DNA from: Symsagittifera roscoffensis
Lineage: Eukaryota > Xenacoelomorpha > Acoela > Convolutidae
DNA: 64,000 nucleotides
Direction: 5' to 3'
NCBI RefSeq assembly: GCF_963678635.1
Contig: NC_087063.1
Span: 66,640,471 to 66,704,470, forward strand
Under the pieces are notes generated by a model. The model did not search any database, was not told where the DNA came from, and worked only from the letters and a program-made list of their open reading frames with translations. This document shows, one piece after another, positions 54,931-64,000 of this stretch (position 1 is the stretch's first letter; each line of letters opens with the position of its first letter). The translations under genes were made by a program, and so were the position numbers.

Positions 54931-55014
54931 ATAGTTATGAAAGATGTGTGAATGTTAGTTGTTTTAAAACAACAAGTTAATTTAAGGAAGTTGGGAGAAT
55001 TGAAATTTGAAGTA

Positions 55015-56265
55015 ATGAACAATTAGTTGTGATGGGGTTTCAGTGAGAGGCAGCTTTGTAAAATGTCTGTCTAATTAAAGCGGTATTAAGTGTGAGTATG
55101 AGTTATTTTTTTTTGGCCTTACTTGATGTGAAGAAATGACGTCGCGTTCTTTGGGGAAAAGGAGGTATAAGGTGAACTGAAATTGATCCAAGTTAGTGAA
55201 ATAAGCTTTATATGCTTTATTATTTTTTAGTGCGTCTGACTGTGTAATCGTACTGTGTGATAGGGATATGATTAAATTTTCGTGCTATAAAACGGTTAAG
55301 TACATGCGAGAGTCTAATAAAAGTAAAGTTTCGAAGCTGTACTGCGTTATTAGTTGATGTAAAATGGCTGTGTATCGTTCATAATCTTCGGCTCCGTGAA
55401 AACGTTTTTTAAAGGATTAGTGGAGTTATAAAATGAGAAATGGGAGAGGGTAGAGAGGAGGAAGTGTTCATCAAAGGTAGGAGTTGCGTTGGCATTGAGG
55501 TTCAGTATTAGTATAACAACATTGGGTGGAAAAGAGAGGTTTGCAAACAAAAACTCGGAAAAGTTATTGTTTTTTTCCGAGGACTACGAAAGTAGGCTGA
55601 AGTGTAATGAACATATAGCTGTGACAGGTATTCTGTGAGAGGGAGTTGTGTAAAACGTGTCTCTGAATAAAGCGGTAGTAAGTGTGAGTGTGAGTTAGTT
55701 TTGTTTTGAGTATTACATCATGCGAGCAATTGACATCGCGTTATTTAGTGGCGAGAGTTACAGGTTAGTTAGAAATGATCAAACTTAGTAAATGCGATTC
55801 ATATGCTTTATATTTTGCAGAGCGTGGTCAATCATATGGTCAATCTTTTAATTAGTGCTATCTAAGTCAAATATATAATCTGTTTTTATGAAATTTTTTT
55901 GGTGAATTATGAGTTAACCGCTGGATCCCAAGTATGGTGAGTCTTTTTTATAGCGTCTGACTGCGTTATCGTAGTGTGAGATAAAAAAAACTGGTTAAAT
56001 TTCTTTCTATAAAACGGTTAGGTAAATGCGAGAGTCCAATATAACTAAAGGCTTTAAGCTGTAGTGCATTAATTAGTTAGTTGATGTAGAAAGGCTGGGT
56101 AGAGTTCATAATCTTCGGCTTTGCTAAAAGATATTTTTAAACGACTAGTGGAATTATAAATTGAGAACCAGAAAAGGGTACAGAGGAGGGAGTGTCCATC
56201 AATATAGGAGCCGAGCTGGTTTTAAGGTTGAATTTTAGCATAAGAGTTTCATGTTTTTTTTTTGC
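55015..56265. repeat. Tandem duplication, period about 590
   Basis: AATGAACAATTAGTTGTGAT, then AAAGCGGTATTAAGTGTGAG and GTTCATAATCTTCGGCT at 55.01-55.56 kb recur, diverged, at 55.60-56.26 kb. In between, GCGTCTGACTG and ATAAAACGGTTA also repeat. The minus-strand frame 55350-55550 belongs to the first unit. No gene assigned. Confidence 0.65.
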
Positions 56266-57362
56266 TGCTCGTGTCTTTTGCCGTGAAAATTTTAACACTA
56301 TATACAACTGCACCGTTCACTAATTTTAGGTTTAGTTTTGATCTTTGTTAGTTATTTTTTACAAAAGCGTTTTAAATAGTTCAGTTATTTTAAAGAGTAG
56401 CTCACACTGGAGTAAATTTCAGGAAAAATTGCGGGTCGAGGTTCTAAGTACATGATGAGCACATGTGCTTTGAACGACGTCTAGTAGGTTATGCCAGTGG
56501 GGTATGATTTTGAGTGTCTATTTCAGCAGAGTCTTCATTTGTGTTTTACTTCTACTTTCTGTTTAATCAGATGAATTTTCTTTTGTTCTTTCCGTTGTGA
56601 ATTTTTCGCAAAAAAAACTTTTTATGGTTTATCTTAACTTTCAGTTTTTTAGGGTTCCGTGTCTTCTTAGAAAAGTTTTGATTTGAGCTTAAAAAGAACA
56701 CTTTATCCAGTTTTAACTGGTTTAATCTGATTTGAGTAACGTGGGACTTTTTTGTACATGTTATTAGTGCAGTGGTGTTAGTAAGCTGTATTGGTTATTT
56801 GATCTTAGAATTAGTTCCATCTTCCAACCGGGATAAAGGAAAGATTGAAATGTATGAAAGCTAGTTTAAAATTTTGCTGGTCAGTTCGCCAAACTAGAAG
56901 TTAAATCATTTACTATCATCATAGCGGAGAGTTACGCGAGATTGTGGAAAAAAGAAACGTGGGCCAATCAAGTTGCAAATCGGAGAGTTTACAAAATAAA
57001 GCACACTGAAAAACTTACTTCTTCTCTTCATTTTTTAATATTTTTTTATTAATAGGTTGTTTAGGAGTTTTACTGAATAATTGTATTAAAAAAACTGTTT
57101 TGTATAGACTTTACTTCGTTTTAGAGTTTACGACAATTAGTTAGCATTAGTTTTTAAAAGTATCATAAAAATTTCAATTTTAATTTTTAATTGTTGTTTT
57201 GAAAGACTTTTGGTGAAATTTGGGAAAGAATTGGGGAAAGAAAAGGTGAGTAAAAAACTAATTATTAATCAAAAACATAATTCATATTTACCGGGGGTCG
57301 GGTTCAGAAAAAAATCCATTGGGGGAGTTAGTTTCAACTGTGGGTGATTGCATAAGAAGTTT

Positions 57363-57596
57363 TCAGTGCGCGGATAATTTCCACTTCTTCAGAAGTGACA
57401 GTGATTTCGTGGTGAGTATTTTGATTGAGTTTATAGAGTTTTGGTTAAATTTGATACTGTGGATGTTTTGTAAAAGAAGTATTCGTACAGGCGAGATGTA
57501 ACCGTGCGGGATGATGATGGGAAGGTAACCTTCAGTTATTAAGTTGTCGGTGAGGGCACAAAACTTTAACATGTGAATGTGTTCTTTTGATATCAT
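57363..57596 (-). pseudogene. Minus-strand protein of F repeats, tandem unit 1
   Basis: 77 codons: MISKEHIHMLKFCALTDNLI, TEGYLPIIIPHGYISPVRIL, then SIKFNQNSINSIKILTTKSL and SLLKKWKLSAH. Same as unit 2 except for one residue (Tyr/Ser) and the upstream extension, where unit 1 has a stop (TAA) and unit 2 reads through to 60204. Function unknown. Confidence 0.4.
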
Positions 57597-58411
57597 GGAT
57601 TAATCGTCATTTGAAGTGAATCTGTTGTATTGGGTATTTGTAAAATTTTGCAAGCTAATTTTGAGTAATTTCCTGTTATAAGTATTATGGTAATGGGATT
57701 TCAATTCTCATTGTTTCTAAATTTATTGCTGTGAATTTTGGTTTCATAGTGAATTTTGGTTTCATAGTGAATTTTCATTGTATTGGTTAACTTCTTGATG
57801 GAATACTAAAAAGCTCAAGGCCTTCTGGTCGAAAAACTGCATCTGGTTGATCAATGTTTTTCCTTTGATATTTTTTTATTGGAACTTGGTGGGTTTCAAT
57901 AGTTTTGATGAAAATATTCTGCTTGTTCCGAATAAAGTGATTGGCTTCTTTTGAACGATTGGTATTTTTTCGTTTAAAAAATTGAGAATTCTCAGTGCGA
58001 TCTTTTTGGGTGTTTGTTCGATCTTTTTCAATTTAATTATTGTTGATTTGCGTTTTTAGGTAGTTGTTGATTATAATTATGTTCTTGTTAACGTGTTTGC
58101 ATAGTTCAGAGAGGTCGTACTATTGAGTGACTTCTTTTATTTTTTCAAAAAAAATCCTAGTTATGGCTAGGAAAACCAAATCCACTTGTATACTTTGATT
58201 TATTTAGCGGACGTTTCTTGGTTTTTGGTCTTTATGATTGATAACTCATTTGTAAATATTTAGGAAAAACTGTTGGCTTAGCTGTTGATAGCAGAGTTTT
58301 ATGTGGAAACGGGTATTGATTTCATTATGTGGTGTCCTTACCGTCGGACGAATCGGTGATACACTTTGTTGTGCTGCTGGCTTTTTCAACAATTTCTTCT
58401 TAAGTGAAATA

Positions 58412-58789
58412 TTATGATGTTTGAATGTCTTGGCGATTCAACGTTGTAGTTCGGATAAAGTTTTCATGTGTATTCTTGAATGTTGGATTGCAGGGGTTAT
58501 CCATTGTCCTGTCGTGAAATTTTGTGTTGTAGTTTAAAGGAAAAGTATCTGTATTAGTGGAGTTTTTATCTACTGAAATTGTTCGAATTGCTGAGCTTGA
58601 AACACCATTTGTTGTATTGAAAAATATCTCGTGATAACTCTCTGGATCCGGTACATAATCTGTTTCATTTGCTAAGATTGTGTCTTTGCCACAGTACGTG
58701 CGAAATTGTTTTCTAGACCGTTCTATTAACTCCAGATTGTGTTGAAAACAATCTGATATTAACCAAGCTTTTATTTTTTGTAAATTACT
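58412..58789 (-). pseudogene. Minus-strand frame without ATG, 125 codons
   Basis: Open between stops at 58790-58792 and 58412-58414. Contains KIKAWLISDCFQHNLELIER, then SRKQFRTYCGKDTILANETD, YVPDPESYHEIFF and an Asn/Thr-rich end (NSTNTDTFPLNYNTKFHDRT). It has no Met start, so the beginning is missing or spliced. The mixture of a helical basic N-part and a Thr/Asn-rich C-part could fit a retroelement Gag, but I do not recognise it. In unit 2 a 16-base insertion shifts the frame. Confidence 0.4.
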
Positions 58790-59862
58790 TTATACTCTCT
58801 GTGAGACGTCTGTGTCATATAAGTTTTTGCAAAATAGTTTTGATCTTCATTAGTTATTTTCACAAAAGCGTTTTAAATAGTTCAGTTATTTTAAAGAGTA
58901 GCTCACACTGGAGTTACTTTCAGGAAAAATTACGGGTCGAGGTTCTAAGTACATGATGAGCACATGTGCTTTGAACGACGTCTAGTAGGTTATGCCAGTG
59001 GGGTATGATTTTGAGTGTCTCTTTCAGCAGAGTCTTTATTTGTGTTTTACTTCTACTTTCTGTTTAATCAGGTGAATTTTCTTTTGTTCTTTCCGTTGTG
59101 AATTTTCCGCAAAAAAAAACTTTTTTTGGTTTATCCTAACTTTGAGTTTTTAGGGTTCCGTGTGTTCTTAGAAAAGTTTTGATTTGAGCTTAAAAAGAAC
59201 ACTTTATCCAGTTTAAACTGGTTTCAGATGTTTTGAGTAACGTGGGAATTTTTTCTCCATTTTGTTAGTGTGGTGTTAGTAAGCTGTATTGGTTACTTGA
59301 TCTTAGATTTAGTTCTATCTTCCAACCGGGATAAAGGAAAGGTTGAAATGTGTGAAATCTAGTTTAAAATTTTGCTGGTCAGGTCGCCAAACTAGAAATT
59401 AATTCATTTACTATCATCATATCGGAGAGTTACGCGAGATTGTGGAATAGAGAAACGTGGGCCAATCAAGTTGCAAAATGGAGAGTTTACAAAATAAAGC
59501 ACACAGAAAAACATACTTCGTCTCTTCATTTTTCAATATTTTTTTTATTAATAGGTTGTTTAGGAGTTTTAGTGAATAATTGTATTAAAAAAACTGTTTT
59601 GTATAGACTTTACTTCGTTTTAGAGTTTACGACAATTAGTTAGCATTAGTTTTTAAAAGTATCATAAAAATTTCAATTTTAATTTTTAATTGTTGTTTTG
59701 AAAGACTTTTTGGTGAAATTTGGGAAAGAATTGGGGAAAGAAAAGGTGAGTAAAAAACTAGTTATTAATCAAAATTATAATTCATATTTACCGGGGGTCG
59801 GGTTCAGAAAAAAATCCATTGGGGGAGTTAGTTTCAACTGTGGGTGATTGCATAAGAAGTTT

Positions 59863-60204
59863 TCAGTGCGCGGATAATTTCCACTTCTTCAGAAGTGACA
59901 GTGATTTCGTGGTGAGTATTTTGATTGAGTTTATAGAGTTTTGGTTAAATTTGATACTGTGGATGTTTTGTAAAAGAAGTATTCGTACAGGCGAGATGTA
60001 ACCGTGCGGGATGATGATGGGAAGGGAACCTTCAGTTATTAAGTTGTCGGTGAGGGCACAAAACTTTAACATGTGAATGTGTTCTTTTGATATCATGGAT
60101 TCATCGTCATTTGAAGTGAATCTGTTGTATTGGGTATTTGTAAAATTTTGCAAGCTAATTTTGAGTAATATCCTGTTATAAGTATTCTGGTAATGGGATT
60201 TCAA
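59863..60204 (-). pseudogene. Minus-strand protein of F repeats, tandem unit 2
   Basis: Longest version, 113 codons, starting MKSHYQNTYNRILLKISLQN and NFTNTQYNRFTSNDDES, then the shared HMLKFCALTDNLITEGSLPI region and the KKWKLSAH end. Function not recognised. Confidence 0.45.
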
Positions 60205-61031
60205 CTCTCATTGTTTCTAAATTGTTTCCAAATTTATTGCTGTGAATTTTGGTTTCATAGTGAATTTTCATTGTATTGGTTAACTTCTTGATGGAATACT
60301 AAAAAGCTCAAGGCCTTCTAGTCGAAAAACTGCATCTGGTTGATCAATGTTTTTCCTTTGATATTTTTTTTATTGGAACTTGGTGGGTTTTAATAATTTT
60401 GATGAAAATATTCTTCTTGTTCCGAATAAAGTGATTGGCTTCTTTTGAACGATTGGCATTTTTTCGTTTAAAAAATTGAGAACTCTCAGTGCGATCTTTT
60501 TGGGTGTTTGTTCGATCTTTTTCAATTTAATTATTGTTGATTTGCGTTTTTAGGTAGTTGTTGATTATAATTATGTTCTTGTTAACGTGTTTGCGTAGTT
60601 AAGAGAGGTCGTACTATTGAGTGACTTCTTTTATTTTTTCAAAAAAAAATCCTAGTTGTGGCTAGGAAAACCAAATCTACTTGTATATTTTGGTTTATTT
60701 AGCGGACGTTTCTTGGTTTTTGGCCTATATGATTGATAACTCATTTGTAAATATTTAGGAAAAACTGTTGGCTTAGCTGTTGATAGCAGAGTTTTATGTG
60801 GAAACGGGTATTGATTTCATTATGTGGTGTCCTTACCGTCGGACGAATCGGTGATACACTTTGTTGTGCTGCTGGCTTTTTCAACAATTTCTTCTTAAGT
60901 GAAATGTGATGATGTTTGAATGTTTCGGCGATTCAACGTTGTAGTTCGGATAAAGTTTTCTTGTGTATTCTTGAATGATGGATTGCAGGTGTTATCCATT
61001 GTCCTATCGTGAAATTTTGTGTTGTAGTTTA

Positions 61032-61298
61032 AAGGAAAAGTATCTGTATTAGTGGAGTTACACGTGTATGGTTTTTATCTACTGAAATTGTTCGAATTGC
61101 TGAGCTGGAAACACCATTTGTTGTTTTGAAAAATATCTCGTGATAACTCTCTGGATCCGGTACATAATCTGTTTCATTTGCTAAGATTGTGTCTTTGCCA
61201 CAGTACGTGCGAAATTGTTTTCTAGACCGTTCTATTAACTCCAGATTGTGTTGAAAACAATCTGATATTAACCAAGCTTTTATTTTTTGTAAATTACT
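61032..61298 (-). pseudogene. Unit 2 counterpart of the 125-codon frame
   Basis: 89 codons, same sequence as 58412-58789 over the first 70 codons. A 16-base insertion (ACACGTGTATGG and neighbours, about 61060) then changes the frame. Confidence 0.35.
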
Positions 61299-61342
61299 TT
61301 ATACTCTCTGTGAGACGTCTGTGTCATATAAGTTTTTGCAAA

Positions 61343-62836
61343 TTGAGTTTACGAATCGTGAAAAGAGAATTTTTTTCTGTTCTTACTGCTGTATGACGTG
61401 ATGTCTCTGATGAAGATACATAGAACGTTTTGTCTGTATCTAACAGTGATATATCGCTTTAGATAAATGAAAAAACATTGCTGGTGAATATTGCATTTAC
61501 TTGTTGTGAATTTTGGCGTTGAATATTTTTAATAATTCGTAGAAAAGTTTGTAAAAAAGTTAGTTCTTTGTCATCTGTATGTAATCGATATGGTGTTTTT
61601 TAATGTTTGAATCTGGTGGTAATGTTTCAATGGTAAATATATCATATAATGTGATGTACTGTGAATACTGTGATGGTTAATACTGTGATTTTATATTACA
61701 GATGCATGCTAAAAGGAATCTGGTTTCTGTCTTTTGATTTGAAATTAGGGAACTTCTTGTTGGCATGAGCTGTTGTTGCCTTTTCAAAAAAAATTCGTAA
61801 TTAGGTTGTAGCAAAATTGTTTTTGTACTTTTGATGCATCACTAGTGTGATCAATGAAAAATGAGAGGAGTGAATCACTATTGAAGTTATCGGTATTTTG
61901 GATCAATTTTTATGCACTTTGACTGTTAGTGTGTATTTTTCATTGTGAACTGATTCTAAGTTGTTTCCATTTATACAATCTTACTGGTTTCTTGTTATGC
62001 GTTTTTTTTCTTCTTCGATAAACTTAATTAGACAATGCCGTTGTCTGTTGTAGCTTCTGATTCAGAAAAATATCGTTGCTCGTTGATTTGTTTGATTTTA
62101 TGCGTCGTATTCAGAAACTGCGTTTCGTTTTCTGGAAAATCGGAATTTTAAAATTCTTTTTTGCTTGCTTTTTGACCTCTGATATATCCTTTCTTTTATT
62201 TATGCGGTATTATAACAAGGTCGTATCAAGTATCTTGAAAATAACAATGGTGCTAAACAATAGTTTGATTGCTTACCAATTTATCTCTTGACATTAGTGT
62301 TAGAATGAGTGATGAAAAATCCTGATGATAATTTATTTCCTAAACTGTTTGTTCTTACTCTTTCTGTGAGGTTATCCTAACCATTGGGTAGCATTGTCGT
62401 GGTAAGGCGAATTGGTGAGGGATGATATCAATTCAAACGAATGATTTATTACTGGGCTCAAATGAATGTTCTCTACATTGCAGTTAACTTAATCTTTCTT
62501 AAAAAGGGGATCGAATTGAGATCGAGGGTTGAAGAATAGTAAATCAATCTACTAAGTTCAGGTATAATTACAACACAAGAAGATCGTTAGATAGTATTTT
62601 AGTACCTACTAGTTCTAAGAACTGTTCTAGGGCTGGGTCACTTTAAGAAGTGGGATTCAAGTAAATGATGAGTGACCGAAGATCTTCACCTGAGTCTTGT
62701 TTTAACGGAGAGTTTTTGAAGAAAAATTTCAGCCAGTCCTGGGTCGTTTGTAGAGGTTCGACAATGAATCGACGTTTAAGATTGCTCGACTCTTTTTACT
62801 AGGAGGGCTTGAACTTTTGAATTTTCTTCAAGGAAA
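61343..62836. other. No gene recognised
   Basis: AT-rich sequence with GTGAT/ACTGTGA short repeats near 61650-61690. The frame at 62076-62291 encodes a hydrophobic stretch without support as a gene. Confidence 0.4.
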
Positions 62837-63130
62837 GCCTTATTGTCTCATTTTCGGCCGGATGGATTCGTTCAACTTTTTAGTCTAAAACCAATCCTTA
62901 TCTTACTCTTATATTTCCTAGTCTCAATATATCTAGTATATACTAGTATTCTTCAAGGTTATATCGAAAAGAGGAAGAGCAACTGCTTGCTTAGTTATTT
63001 TTATGTTCTCTGGCTGAAACTATAAATAAATTCAGCTTTACAAATTATCAGAAATTTTTGTAACGAACCATGATTGGTTAGTTTTACAAAATTTAGAGAT
63101 TATTATCGAGAAAAATAGCTGGATATAAAA
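62837..63130 (+). repeat. Family P repeat, copy 3
   Basis: TCATTTTCGGCCGGATGGAT, TCGTTCAACTT, TTAGTCTAAAACCAATCCTT, CCTAGTCTCAATATATCTAG and ATGATTGGTTAGT, in the same order as at 43.5 and 52.9 kb. Confidence 0.7.
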
Positions 63131-63597
63131 CGTTTGTTTTAAACTGATTTCAGAACAGCTCGAGGGTTTATGGAAATTAATATTACATATGCGCTGTCGA
63201 AAGAGCCAATGTACATTTAGTGCTACAGGGGTGCCTTTTACTTCCCTAATAACCATGTAAAACATCAAATCAAATAACACCGGAAATTTAATTTTGGAAA
63301 ACCAACATTGAAAATTTTCTGAAGGCATCTCCGAAGCCGATAGGTACTCAATTTAAGCAGGAAGGGTGCTCCGAAGAAAGGAGATTTATTGTTCCTAACC
63401 TGCTTCCAAAATTATCTGGAAAAACGTTTTTCAAATTTCACTTGTGCCACAGGAAGCTTGGTTGCAAAATAGGGCAACAGAGTAAGCAGGGGAAATCTTT
63501 TTGCTACCGATTTCACATATTCATACACGAATCATGATATATTAAAAACGTTTTCATCCTAAATAAATTGTGTTTTGAAAGATTCAAGCAAGTCGAC

Positions 63598-64000
63598 AGT
63601 GTATCTTTGAGCAAAAAAGGTATCTGAGCTGCTACAAAGAAGCTAAAAAAAACAAATCTTTTGCTTGCATGTTTAAAACAGGCGCGTACATGAGCTATTC
63701 ACAACTTGCACTGCATAAGTTGTTTATTGAAAAAAAATGGTTTGTTTTAAAATATAGGAAGTTTGAAAAAATCAGAAGTTCGTTTTAACAAATGGTTTCG
63801 AAACATTTTCACTGATACATTTATAGAATAAGTAAGCAATTCAAAACTAAAATCACAAAACTTTTTTTGAAAAAGCGATGTTTAAATTTAATCCTCTAAT
63901 TCGAAAGTTTGTTCACCCGTTAGGATACTTTGTCAGCTAAATAGGCCCTTCATCAAGAAACTTGGTTCTTTTTAATTGCATATTTGATACCACAGAGACA
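63598..64000. repeat. 0.4-kb direct repeat, copy 2, cut by the window end
   Basis: Matches 47531-47933 with about seven differences. The sequence continues beyond the window. Confidence 0.9.

Larger units (their letters stand above)
56333..58834. repeat. F-family repeat, tandem unit 1 (2.5 kb)
   Basis: TAGTTTTGATCTTTGTTAGT to AGTTTTTGCAAAA, repeated immediately at 58835-61342 with about 2 to 4 percent differences by eye. Contains CGGGTCGAGGTTCTAAGTAC at 56432 and two minus-strand protein remnants (57363-57596 and 58412-58789). Confidence 0.92.
58835..61342. repeat. F-family repeat, tandem unit 2 (2.5 kb)
   Basis: Direct copy of 56333-58834. The junction reads TTTTTGCAAAATAGTTTTGA, joining the unit end to the unit start. 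Unit 2 ends TTTTTGCAAA followed by unrelated TTGAGTTTACGAATCG. Confidence 0.92.

Overview
The window is AT-rich eukaryotic nuclear DNA from an invertebrate-type genome. It has spliceosomal introns (donors GTRAG or GTACGA, acceptors TTGTTTTAG or TTGTTTAG), dense nested transposable elements, MITEs, satellites and one 200-base assembly gap. The species cannot be named from the sequence. Almost every long reading frame belongs to a mobile element. The only candidate host gene is a set of short exons spread over 12 kb of repeat-filled introns.

Layout. 1-6196: two direct copies, about 3.6 kb apart, of a decayed Ty3/Gypsy-type retrotransposon on the minus strand (aspartic protease, then reverse transcriptase). 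6197-9296: no gene, one foldback element. 9297-14330: two direct copies of a GCGCGAC-rich repeat (A) alternating with two copies of repeat B. 15055-31481: the main feature, a Polinton/Maverick DNA transposon with both ends present. It has 240-bp terminal inverted repeats starting AG and a 6-bp target duplication (AGAGCA/GGAGCA). It sits inside an older repeat (family R) that resumes on the other side. 31482-42000: R-family copies in both orientations, two candidate host exons, a TTAA-flanked MITE, and a 1.28-kb foldback satellite with CCCGGGTCGAGGTCC-type ends. 42454-42820: a hAT-like MITE with a perfect 8-bp target duplication. 43.4-64 kb: several copies of another repeat family (F), including a 2.5-kb tandem duplication, with minus-strand protein fragments conserved between diverged copies. 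This part also holds a decayed LTR-retrotransposon pol fragment (48.7-50.8 kb), a few unrecognised open frames and a 0.4-kb direct repeat spaced 16 kb apart.

The Polinton carries, left to right: an unrecognised 264-codon frame; a DEDDh-exonuclease-like gene; a small unknown gene; the FtsK/HerA-type packaging ATPase; two small proteins that resemble recurrent Polinton proteins; the retroviral-type integrase; the assembly gap; an adenain-type cysteine protease; three minus-strand genes, one with a PC4-like beta pattern; two unknown plus-strand genes; and the protein-primed family B DNA polymerase with an N-terminal zinc-finger region and at least one intron. Most genes are broken by stops or frameshifts, and the polymerase contains a 0.9-kb internal tandem duplication. 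I recognise no capsid gene, so this copy looks immobile and virion-incompetent unless the gap hides genes.

The less expected observations are the CGGGTCGAGGTYC motif at the ends or cores of otherwise unrelated repeats across the window, the exonuclease-like and PC4-like genes in the Polinton, and a minus-strand protein family in the F repeats that I cannot name.
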